NCBI GenBank assembly: GCA_035640475.1
Contig: DASQWC010000112.1
Coordinates: 1-17,768 of the forward strand
DNA length: 17,768 bases
Reading direction: 5' to 3'
Source: DASQWC01 sp035640475
GTDB taxonomy: Bacteria > Actinomycetota > JAICYB01
Below the pieces are notes generated by a model. That model was not told the origin of the DNA. It saw only the letters and a list, made by a program, of their open reading frames with translations, and did not search any database. The translations under genes were made by a program, and so were the position numbers. Positions 7,657 through 14,091 of this stretch are shown here, piece by piece (the stretch's first letter is position 1; every line of letters starts with the position of its first letter).

Positions 7657-8391
7657 CTAGGCGTTGCGCAGCTGCTCACCCCGCAGCGCTTGGACCTCCG
7701 CACGCGTGAGTTTGCGCCAGTCGCCGGGCTTCAGGCGGCCGAGCCGGACGGGACCGACGGCCGTCCGCACGAGGGAGTCGACGTCCAGATCGACGGCTTC
7801 GAGCATCCTGCGCACGAGCCGGTTTCGTCCCTCGCGGACGACGAGCTCGACCAACGCTCGCTTGTTCGAGACCGCCCGCACTCGCACGGACTCAGCGCGG
7901 GCCGGGCCGTCCTCCAAGACGACGCCGGCTCTCAGCCGTCTTCCGACGGCACGCCGGACATCGCCGCGCACCTCAGCGACGTACGTCTTTGGGACTTCAT
8001 AGCGGGGATGCGCAACATGATTTGCGAACTCGCCGTCGTTTGTGAGCAGCAGAAGACCCGTTGTGTCCATGTCGAGCCGGCCGACGGGAAACACCCGCGG
8101 CTCGCCCGGTACGAGCTCGGCCACCGTCGGTCGCCCGCGCGTATCGCGCGCCGACGTGAGGACGCCGGCCGGCTTGTGCAGCGCGAGGTAGACGAGATCG
8201 GCGGCCAGCCGGACGGGCACTCCGTCGACCGTGACCCCGTCGCGTTCGGCATCGATCCGGGTGCCGAGCTCGGCCGTTCGGCCGTTCACGGTCACTCGGC
8301 CGGCTTTGATGAGGTCGTCGCATGCGCGGCGCGACCCGACCCCGGCGCGTGCCAGCACCTTCTGGAGCCGCTCGCCCTGCTGCGCGCTCAC
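7657..8391 (-). CDS. rluB: Pseudouridine synthase, RsuA/RluB/RluE/RluF family
   Basis: A 244-residue rRNA-modifying enzyme. An N-terminal S4 RNA-binding domain (RLQKVLARAGVGSRRACDDL within 8-27, then GRVTVNG at 31-37) precedes the synthase domain. The family signature GRLDMDTTGLLLLTNDG (104-120) includes the catalytic aspartate D107. HKPAGVL (72-78) and the later R-x2-RRMLEA segment also fit. It isomerises a uridine in ribosomal RNA; RluB acts on 23S and RsuA on 16S. I favour RluB because of the scpB-rluB-cmk-der order known in actinomycetes, not because the sequence decides it. The GTG start overlaps the scpB stop as GTGA, and GGAGGA touches the start codon directly, closer than usual. The S4 domain would be broken by any later start. 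Confidence 0.92.
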   Translation of the reverse strand: MSAQQGERLQKVLARAGVGSRRACDDLIKAGRVTVNGRTAELGTRIDAERDGVTVDGVPVRLAADLVYLALHKPAGVLTSARDTRGRPTVAELVPGEPRVFPVGRLDMDTTGLLLLTNDGEFANHVAHPRYEVPKTYVAEVRGDVRRAVGRRLRAGVVLEDGPARAESVRVRAVSNKRALVELVVREGRNRLVRRMLEAVDLDVDSLVRTAVGPVRLGRLKPGDWRKLTRAEVQALRGEQLRNA

Positions 8392-8975
8392 TCCTCCGGA
8401 GCCGACTCGTCGGCCGGAGCGGACGTCAGCACACGCTCGATGTCCGCCGCAGTCTGCGGATCCGGGGCGAACGACGCCAGCGGCGGGAGGTCCGCAACCG
8501 AGCCGAGTCCGATCTTCTCGAGGAAGAAGGGCGTCGTCCCGTAGAGCGGCGCGCGTCCGGGCCCGGAGTCGCGGCCGACTTCCGTCACGAGCCCACGCTC
8601 GGCGAGCGTCTGCAGCACCGAGTCGACGTTGACGCCTCGAACCCGCGAGATCTCACCCCTCGAGACCGGCTGCCGGTACGCGACGATCGCGAGCGTCTCC
8701 AGCGCGGGCCGCGAAAGCTTGCCTACCCGCGATCTATTGGCGAAATGACCGACGGCGTCGGCAAAGTCCGCCCTCGTATAGATGCGAAACGCATCCCCGA
8801 CCCGCCGTACCTCGACCCCGGCTCCGCGCTCCGTGTACGCCAGGCGCAGCGAGTCGATCGCCTCGGCTACCTCTTCGGGCGATGCGCCGAACGCGCCCGC
8901 GATGTCTTGCGGCCGTACGGGTTCGGGTGAGGCGAACAAAATCGCCTCCACGAGACCGGCCGACAAGCGCGTCAT
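8388..8975 (-). CDS. scpB: Segregation and condensation protein ScpB
   Basis: The small winged-helix partner of the SMC-ScpAB condensin complex, which organises and segregates the nucleoid. The 195-residue protein has two winged-helix modules. The first opens with LVEAILFASPEPV (8-20). The second contains the diagnostic segment LSRPALETLAIVAYRQPVSR (87-106) followed by EISRVRGVNVDSVLQTL and the late motif GRAPLYGTTPFFLEKIGL. The C-terminus is an acidic, low-complexity tail. The ATG overlaps the scpA stop by ATGA, and the stop overlaps the next gene by GTGA, so equal coupled production of ScpA and ScpB is likely. The smc gene itself is not in this window. Confidence 0.96.
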   Translation of the reverse strand: MTRLSAGLVEAILFASPEPVRPQDIAGAFGASPEEVAEAIDSLRLAYTERGAGVEVRRVGDAFRIYTRADFADAVGHFANRSRVGKLSRPALETLAIVAYRQPVSRGEISRVRGVNVDSVLQTLAERGLVTEVGRDSGPGRAPLYGTTPFFLEKIGLGSVADLPPLASFAPDPQTAADIERVLTSAPADESAPEE

Positions 8976-9688
8976 CGATCGTTCCTCGACAAGCGGATCT
9001 CGAGCTCGCCCACCGTCCTACCGTCACCGAGCATGATCTCGCCGCGCATTGCGAGCTCGAGCATCGCGAGAAACAACGCCACCGACCACGCGAGGTTTCG
9101 TCCCCGCGCGATGTCGCCGAATCTCAGCGGCCCGGACTCGAGCCGTTCGACGAGCTCAGCGGATGCCTCCTGTGTCGACACTTGGTCGACGACGACCTTG
9201 GACGTATCGACGGTTCGCAGCAGCTCTTGCACGAGTGCGACGAGCGTTCGAGCGACGTCCGAGGCGTCAATGCCCTCGAGGACGGGGAATCCGCGCAGCG
9301 CCTCGTCGTCGTGGAGCGCTCGTGCGGGAAAGCGCTTGTCGCCCATCGCCAGCAGTGTCGCGAGGTTGTCGCCTGCGGTCTGAAACGTCTGGACTTCCAG
9401 CAATCGCGCGATGAGCAGGTCTCGCTCGAGTTGCTCGTCCTCATCCGCGTCGGTCGCCGGCTCCGGCAGCAGCGCCTTCGCTTTCAGAGACAGCAACGTC
9501 GCCGCGACGACCAGGAACTCGGTCGTGACGTCCAGGTCGGCGCGCTCCATCTGCTCGATGTGCTTGAGGTAGTCCTCGGTGAGCCGGGCGATCGGAACGT
9601 CGCACACGTCGAGTCGCTGCTCGGCGATCAAGCTCAGGATGAGCTGGAAGGGACCCTCGAAGACGTCGAGCTTGACTTCGTAGGTCAC
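8972..9688 (-). CDS. scpA: Segregation and condensation protein ScpA
   Basis: The kleisin subunit that bridges SMC heads. The 238-residue protein starts with the family hallmark FEGPFQLILSLI (10-21; the usual form is FEGPLDLLL). It continues with LTEDYL (36-41) and the ATLLSLKAKALLPEP segment that ends the SMC-binding helices. A variable middle is followed by a C-terminal winged helix with SVALFLAMLELAMRGEI. The GTG start overlaps the trpS stop by GTGA, which is unusual company: in mycobacteria a parA-like gene lies upstream of scpA, whereas here it is trpS. I see no frameshift or missing part. Confidence 0.96.
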   Translation of the reverse strand: MTYEVKLDVFEGPFQLILSLIAEQRLDVCDVPIARLTEDYLKHIEQMERADLDVTTEFLVVAATLLSLKAKALLPEPATDADEDEQLERDLLIARLLEVQTFQTAGDNLATLLAMGDKRFPARALHDDEALRGFPVLEGIDASDVARTLVALVQELLRTVDTSKVVVDQVSTQEASAELVERLESGPLRFGDIARGRNLAWSVALFLAMLELAMRGEIMLGDGRTVGELEIRLSRNDR

Positions 9689-10680
9689 GATGTCGCTCGC
9701 CTCGTCGCCGGCAACCCGACGGCTTCCCGGACGACCAGCATGGTCTCTTCCACGATCGGTCGCATCTTCGCACGGCCTGCCGCCAAAACCTCTTCAGCCA
9801 TGCCGGCCTTCGCTTCCAGATCCGCGCGCCGCTCGCGGAATCTGGCGAGCCGCTCGGTGATCTGCTTCGCGATGTCGCCCTTGTCCTCGACACACCCGAG
9901 CGATCCGGCCCGGCACGCGACGTCGACGCGTTCGGCGTCTCGCGAAGACAGGAGGCGCCACCACCGGAACACGTTGCAGATCTCTGGGTTGCCCGGATCG
10001 CCCTTGTGAACCTTCGCCGGATCGGTGACCGCAGACGAGACGACCTCGGCGAGTCTCTCGGGAGAGTCGTTCAGCCAGATCACGTTGTCGTAGGAGGCGC
10101 TCATCTTCCGGCCGTCCGGACCGGGCACGCGCCGCGCGTCGGTCAAGACCGACTGCGGCTCGGGGAGGATCGAACCGTACAAACGGTTGAATCTGCGCAC
10201 AATCTCGCGCGTGAGCTCGAGGTGCGGCACCTGGTCGTCACCGACCGGCACGAGCTCGCCGCGAACGATCGCGATGTCCGCGCACTGCAGCACCGGGTAG
10301 CCGAGAAACCCGTGCGTGGCGATCTCACGCCCCTCCAGCTCTCTGAGCTGCTCCTTGTACGTGGGATTCCTCTCGAGCCATCCGAGCGGCGTGACCATCG
10401 AGAAATAGAGCGCGAGCTCAGCGACCTCCGGAAAATCCGACTGCTTGTAGATCGTTGCGCGAAACGGATCGACGCCGGCCGCTATCCAGTCCAGGACGAC
10501 GTCGCGCGTGCTCGCTGCGACCCGCTCCGTGCTCTCGTAGTCTGTCGTGAGGGCGTGCCAGTCCGCGACGAAGAAGAAGCACTCATGAGCAGTCTGGAGC
10601 TCCAGCATCGATTCGACGTTCCCAAAGAGGTGGCCGAGGTGAAGGCGTCCCGTCGGACGGTACCCGGTAACGACCCGCAT
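9685..10680 (-). CDS. trpS: Tryptophanyl-tRNA synthetase
   Basis: A class Ic aminoacyl-tRNA synthetase charging tRNA-Trp; 331 residues, the normal bacterial length. The HIGH signature is HLGH (14-17) in the context PTGRLHLGH, and the KMSKS loop is KMSAS (192-196) within GRKMSASYDN. The segment YKQSDFPEVAEL (78-89), TPLGWLERNPTYKEQ (97-111) and LVPVGDDQVPHLELTR (143-158) are specific to TrpRS rather than TyrRS. The ATG is four bases after the stop of the M50 gene and has only a weak Shine-Dalgarno motif, so it probably depends on translation of that gene. There is no space for a T-box or trp leader here, so tryptophan-responsive control cannot be local to this gene. Confidence 0.97.
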   Translation of the reverse strand: MRVVTGYRPTGRLHLGHLFGNVESMLELQTAHECFFFVADWHALTTDYESTERVAASTRDVVLDWIAAGVDPFRATIYKQSDFPEVAELALYFSMVTPLGWLERNPTYKEQLRELEGREIATHGFLGYPVLQCADIAIVRGELVPVGDDQVPHLELTREIVRRFNRLYGSILPEPQSVLTDARRVPGPDGRKMSASYDNVIWLNDSPERLAEVVSSAVTDPAKVHKGDPGNPEICNVFRWWRLLSSRDAERVDVACRAGSLGCVEDKGDIAKQITERLARFRERRADLEAKAGMAEEVLAAGRAKMRPIVEETMLVVREAVGLPATRRATS

Positions 10681-10684
10681 CGGC

Positions 10685-11344
10685 CTACAGCGGCATGATC
10701 CGGAGTAATCCGGACGAGATCAGCTGGATGACTCTGCTCAGCGGCTCGCTGAGCCAGATGATCAAGGCGAACAGGATCAGGAACCCATACGGCTCGATGC
10801 GATCGAGCGTCCTCCGGCCGTCGGCGCTGAGGAACACGCGGATGAGCCGTGACCCGTCCAGCGGCGGAATCGGCAGGAGGTTGAACGCTGCGAGCAGCAC
10901 GTTCCAGACGAAGGCCGCGCTGAGGATGAAGCGACCGGCGCCGAACAGCGCGATCGCTCCCCTGTCGATCACGACGGGGTCGATCTTCACGTCGACCGCG
11001 TACAGGCGCGACAGCGCGACGGCGGCAATGAAGGCCAGCACGAGATTGGAGACCGGCCCGGCCAGCGCGACGAGCGCAAATCCCCAACGGTCCTTGCCTT
11101 GCAACTTGGCGGGGGTCACCGGCACCGGCTTCGCGTAGCCGAACATCGAGCCCGTCGTGAAGAAGAGCATCGCGGGAAGGATCACCGACCCGACGAGGTC
11201 GAGGTGCCTGACCGGATTGAGGGTAAGGCGTCCCGCCTTGCTTGCCGTGTCGTCACCCAGTCCGAGCGCGGCGAGGCCGTGCGAGTTCTCGTGAATGACG
11301 ACGCTCGCGAGCAGCACGGCGAGACCGAGGATTGCCTCGAGCAT
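10685..11344 (-). CDS. M50 family (site-2 protease type) membrane zinc metalloprotease
   Basis: A 219-residue polytopic membrane protein with the intramembrane protease signature HENSH (18-22, HExxH) in the first helix and the second ligand motif NLLPIPPLDGSR (155-166, D163) in a later helix. About five hydrophobic segments are visible (roughly 4-27, 51-65, 88-112, 131-157, 185-200). No PDZ or CBS domain is present, so it belongs to the short SpoIVFB-like group rather than RseP. Family members cut membrane-bound regulators within the bilayer; the substrate here is unknown. The ATG at 11344 lacks a Shine-Dalgarno motif, and 46 bases separate it from the DksA-like gene. An actinobacterial M50 gene beside trpS or scpA is not itself evidence of function. 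Confidence 0.92.
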   Translation of the reverse strand: MLEAILGLAVLLASVVIHENSHGLAALGLGDDTASKAGRLTLNPVRHLDLVGSVILPAMLFFTTGSMFGYAKPVPVTPAKLQGKDRWGFALVALAGPVSNLVLAFIAAVALSRLYAVDVKIDPVVIDRGAIALFGAGRFILSAAFVWNVLLAAFNLLPIPPLDGSRLIRVFLSADGRRTLDRIEPYGFLILFALIIWLSEPLSRVIQLISSGLLRIMPL

Positions 11345-11390
11345 TGGTCAAGCGTATCCAGCGGGTTGCGCCGGGCCTTGGATTATTGCG

Positions 11391-11741
11391 TCAGCCGTGG
11401 CGCTTCTTGCACTCCACGCACAAGTTTGCGACCGGGCGTGCGTCCAGACGCTCCGGCGGGATCTCCGCACCGCACGATTCGCACCGTCCGTAGGTGCCGT
11501 TGTTCATTCGCTCGAGGGCGGCGTCGACTTCCTGGAGCATGCCGACGAGACCTTCCGCGATGGACAGCAGCCGAGCCTTGTCGGCCGTCGCCTGTCCGCT
11601 GTCGGCAAAGCCTTGTTCGAACTGCATCTCGTCCGGCGTTCCCGTCTTGGGATCCACCCCCATGTCGACGAGCTGCGTCATGAGGTTGTTCCGCTCGTCG
11701 GAGAGCTGGTCTCGCAGACGGTCGAGCGTTGCCTGATCCAC
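11391..11741 (-). CDS. DksA/TraR family zinc-finger protein
   Basis: A 116-residue likely RNA-polymerase-binding regulator. An N-terminal coiled coil (about 4-27 and 52-80) is followed by a four-cysteine zinc finger C87-x2-C90-x17-C108-x2-C111, the exact family spacing, and a basic end. Related proteins insert the coiled-coil tip into the RNA polymerase secondary channel, some together with ppGpp. At the tip, where DksA has an Asp-x2-Asp-x-Ala motif, this protein reads ADSGQAT (46-52), so one acidic position appears lost. The frame continues upstream inside xerD, but a strong GGGGAGG eight bases before the GTG at 11741 fixes the start. The gene lies 23 bases after xerD and is probably in its operon. 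Confidence 0.92.
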   Translation of the reverse strand: MDQATLDRLRDQLSDERNNLMTQLVDMGVDPKTGTPDEMQFEQGFADSGQATADKARLLSIAEGLVGMLQEVDAALERMNNGTYGRCESCGAEIPPERLDARPVANLCVECKKRHG

Positions 11742-11749
11742 TGGATGCG

Positions 11750-11756
11750 CCTCCCC
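11750..11756 (-). promoter_or_regulatory. Strong ribosome binding site of the DksA-like gene
   Basis: GGGGAGG on the minus strand, eight bases before the GTG at 11741. It is one of the best Shine-Dalgarno motifs in the window and decides the start of a frame that otherwise extends about 90 codons back into xerD. Confidence 0.8.
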
Positions 11757-11764
11757 GTGCGGCG

Positions 11765-12751
11765 CTAGGACGAGCGCCGGCGTCGCCCACGGCCTCGCGG
11801 GTGGGCGGATTCGTATACGTCCTTCAACTTGTCTCGTGTCACCAGCGTGTACACCTGCGTCGTCGACAACCGTGCATGCCCCAACGCTTCCTGGACGACC
11901 CGCACGTCCGCGCCTCCGGCCACGAGGTGCGTGGCGAACGAATGACGCAAGGCATGTGGGAAGACCCTCGTTCCGGGGCTTACCCGTGAAGCGTACCGTT
12001 TCACACACTTCCACGCGCTTTGCCGGGAGAGCCGTCCCCCGCCGACGCGAAGGAACAGCGCGTGTGTCAGCCGGCCGGCCGTCGCGAGCTCACCGCGGCC
12101 CTGCCGCAGGTACCGGCGGACGGCCGCCGCGCCCGGCTCCCCGATGGGGACGACTCGCTCCTTGTCGCCTTTCCCGATGCACCGAACCGTTCGATCGTCC
12201 AGGTCCACGTCGTCTACATCCAGTCGAACCAGCTCGGACACACGCAAACCGGCCCCATAGAGAAGCTCGAGCATCGCCCGGTCACGCAACTGGGCCGGAG
12301 ACGATCCGGCCGCCGCTTCAATGATCCGCTCAACAACCTCCGGCGTGAGCGCTTTCGGGAGCGACAAACCGCGGGCCGGTCCGTCTACGAGTGACGCGGG
12401 GTTCTGTGCGGCGATCCCCTCGCGAACGCAGAAGCGGTGAAAGTGCCGCACGGCGGCCAGCGTGCGGTTGATCGTTGATCCGGCAGCGCCACGCTGTGCG
12501 CACGCGTCGAGAAACCGAACCACATCCGCGGCGGTGGCGTCGTTGACCTCGCGGACTCTTGCCGCGGCGAGGTTGGTCAGGTAGCGACGAATGTCTCGCC
12601 GGTACGCCTCGATGGTGCGCGGCGATGCTCCACGCTCGATGCGCAGGTAGTCCTCGAAGGTCTCCGCGGCCTTGCGCAGGCCGTCTGGGAGCGAGCGCTG
12701 GCTGGCCGGCACCGGGCCAGCGTAGCGCCGGGACCGTCTGGAAACACGCAT
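11765..12751 (-). CDS. xerD: Tyrosine recombinase XerD
   Basis: A site-specific recombinase that, with XerC at dif, resolves chromosome dimers. All catalytic residues are present: R170 (GAGLRVSEL), K194 (GKGDKERVVP), H266 and R269 (HALRHSFATHL), H292 (LGHARLSTTQ) and the nucleophile Y301. Residues about 28-112 form the SAM-like N-terminal core-binding domain. At 328 residues it is longer than the usual near-300: a basic N-terminal stretch of about 20 residues and a basic Arg-rich C-terminus (316-328) are extra. The GTG at codon 14 is an alternative start; neither has a Shine-Dalgarno motif. Neighbourhood with scpAB and, one block away, pyrG/NUDIX matches the chromosomal xerD locus of actinomycetes, so I read it as housekeeping XerD rather than a phage integrase. 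Confidence 0.93.
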   Translation of the reverse strand: MRVSRRSRRYAGPVPASQRSLPDGLRKAAETFEDYLRIERGASPRTIEAYRRDIRRYLTNLAAARVREVNDATAADVVRFLDACAQRGAAGSTINRTLAAVRHFHRFCVREGIAAQNPASLVDGPARGLSLPKALTPEVVERIIEAAAGSSPAQLRDRAMLELLYGAGLRVSELVRLDVDDVDLDDRTVRCIGKGDKERVVPIGEPGAAAVRRYLRQGRGELATAGRLTHALFLRVGGGRLSRQSAWKCVKRYASRVSPGTRVFPHALRHSFATHLVAGGADVRVVQEALGHARLSTTQVYTLVTRDKLKDVYESAHPRGRGRRRRSS

Positions 12752-12761
12752 TCACACGGCC

Positions 12762-12790
12762 GAATTAGGGCTGCGACCTGCGGTTTTCCA
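12762..12790 (-). promoter_or_regulatory. Candidate promoter for the xerD operon
   Basis: On the minus strand TGGAAA (-35-like, 12785-12790) and TAATTC (-10-like, 12762-12767) are separated by 17 bases. Initiation would fall only a few bases before the xerD ATG, giving an almost leaderless mRNA, which agrees with the lack of a Shine-Dalgarno motif. The match is partial and rests on inspection alone. Confidence 0.35.
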
Positions 12791-12799
12791 CCCGCGGGT
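12790..12799. repeat. Perfect 10-base palindrome between divergent genes
   Basis: ACCCGCGGGT is fully self-complementary. It lies in the 83-base gap between xerD and the acyltransferase gene and touches the -35-like element proposed for xerD. It could be an operator for a dimeric regulator, but a 10-base GC-rich palindrome may also arise by chance. Confidence 0.35.
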
Positions 12800-12825
12800 C
12801 GATGGGTACCAACTCATCACCTTCC

Positions 12826-12831
12826 GGGAGG
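12826..12831 (+). promoter_or_regulatory. Ribosome binding site choosing the acyltransferase start
   Basis: GGGAGG lies three bases before the ATG at 12835. The earlier in-frame ATG at 12802 has no such motif, so the later start is preferred although the spacing is short. Confidence 0.5.
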
Positions 12832-12834
12832 CGA

Positions 12835-14079
12835 ATGCGAACGCTCGAGTCGTCGGTCACGCGCACCAGGGAAACGGCCTACGTCCCCGTCGTCGACGGG
12901 TTCCGAGGCCTGGCCGTCCTTTGGATCATCCTGGGACACGTCCGCTGGCGACTTCAGGCGGCTCCGCCGACCGACGTGGATCCGCTGAGCTACATCTTCA
13001 CGGCTTCCTACTTCGGCGTCGACCTCTTGTTTGTCGTCAGCGGATTCGTCCTGTTCCTTCCCGCTGTCGTGAACAACGGAAGTCTTGGGCGCACGAAGAC
13101 GTACGCGATCCGTCGCGCGGCGCGGATCGTGCCGGCGTTCTACGCCGCAATGGTGTTGAGCTACATCGTCGCGCTGAAGCTCAACGGGGGCGCTCGTGGC
13201 GGTGCCGGCGCGTGGTTGTCGCACGCCCTATTTCTCTCGGCACATGCACATCCGCGCGAGGACATCGGTTTCGGCGTGAATAGCCCGATCTGGACCATGT
13301 CGGTCGAGGTCATCTTCTACGCGCTGCTGCCCCTCGTTGCCACCTGGTACCACCGGCACCCGTTCGCCGGGCTCGGCGTCGCGATCGGTCTCACCGAAGG
13401 GTGGCACGCGCTCACGAACCGGCTCCCGGACGTCATACAAGGGATGAACATTCATTGGACGACGTCGAGCATCACCGACGCACAGGACCGCATGGCACAC
13501 GCGTTCCCGGGATTCATGACCCAGTTCGCCGTGGGAATGACTGCAGCATGGATCTACTCGCGTGTTCGCTCACAGCCGGAGACGGACGAGACGCGCCGGC
13601 TCTTCCCGGCCGTCGCCCTCGTCTCGTTTCTCGGCATTCTCGCGATCGCGGGTGTTCGCGGCTGGGAGGTTGCGCACGGCCACGAAGGGCTCTTCGACCA
13701 CTGGACGCGCACGCTCGACCGCAGCCTGTTGTTCGGCGCGCTGGTATGCGCAACGGCGTTGTCGCCCAGGTGGGTCGGCTGGCCGGTCGGCAACGATGCA
13801 TCGCGATTTACCGGAACCGTGTGCTACGGCGCCTATCTCTCGCACCTGCCGCTGATCTACCTCCTCATTCCGGCCCTCGGGCTCGATCCCGGCGATGCCG
13901 GAACCACCGACCTTTTCGTGTTGGCGGCAGCGGTCGTCCCACTCGCCTTTGCGGTGGGTGTCGTCTCCTACACGTTCTTGGAGCAGCCGGTACGGCAGCT
14001 CGTCCGTCGTCGGAAGGACGTGCGCCGGCAACCGGCGCGCACACTCCGGCCCGTTGCGCTCGCCGGAGCACGCGGTTAA
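12835..14079 (+). CDS. Acyltransferase-3 family (OafA/YrhL-like) membrane protein
   Basis: A 414-residue polytopic protein that probably O-acylates a cell-surface glycan, lipid or secreted product. The opening DGFRGLAVLWIILGHV (21-36) contains the Arg (R24) and His (H35) characteristic of the family. GVDLLFVVSGFVLFLP (61-76) and the basic AIRRAARIVPAFY (91-103) follow, and the SPIWTMSVEVIFYALLP segment later is also diagnostic. About ten hydrophobic helices can be traced, ending in a basic cytoplasmic tail; no SGNH esterase domain is attached. The acceptor cannot be predicted. An earlier ATG at 12802 would add 11 residues but lacks a ribosome site. It is transcribed away from xerD and forms a two-gene unit with the Clp-N protein nine bases downstream; both interrupt an otherwise conserved cluster. 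Confidence 0.92.
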   Translation: MRTLESSVTRTRETAYVPVVDGFRGLAVLWIILGHVRWRLQAAPPTDVDPLSYIFTASYFGVDLLFVVSGFVLFLPAVVNNGSLGRTKTYAIRRAARIVPAFYAAMVLSYIVALKLNGGARGGAGAWLSHALFLSAHAHPREDIGFGVNSPIWTMSVEVIFYALLPLVATWYHRHPFAGLGVAIGLTEGWHALTNRLPDVIQGMNIHWTTSSITDAQDRMAHAFPGFMTQFAVGMTAAWIYSRVRSQPETDETRRLFPAVALVSFLGILAIAGVRGWEVAHGHEGLFDHWTRTLDRSLLFGALVCATALSPRWVGWPVGNDASRFTGTVCYGAYLSHLPLIYLLIPALGLDPGDAGTTDLFVLAAAVVPLAFAVGVVSYTFLEQPVRQLVRRRKDVRRQPARTLRPVALAGARG

Positions 14080-14091
14080 TTTCTAACCGTG
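14071..14091 (+). repeat. Inverted repeat (hairpin) over an acyltransferase stop / Clp-N start junction
   Basis: CGGTTA (14073-14078) and TAACCG (14084-14089) are perfect inverted arms around the loop ATTTC. A G-T pair and a C-G pair extend the stem to 14071-14091. The TAA stop of the acyltransferase lies in the left arm, and the GTG start of the Clp-N gene lies in the right arm. An RNA hairpin would hide the start codon until a ribosome finishing the upstream gene opens it. There is no Shine-Dalgarno motif before that GTG. Confidence 0.55.

Noticed and set aside
11765..12751. Tyrosine recombinase as a sign of a prophage or integrative element
   Set aside because: All surrounding minus-strand genes are housekeeping, no attachment-site repeat was seen near tRNA-Pro or elsewhere, and the position fits the chromosomal xerD locus.
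12802..12834. Earlier ATG at 12802 as the acyltransferase start
   Set aside because: There is no Shine-Dalgarno motif before it, and the added residues are polar and not family-like. The ATG at 12835 has GGGAGG just upstream.
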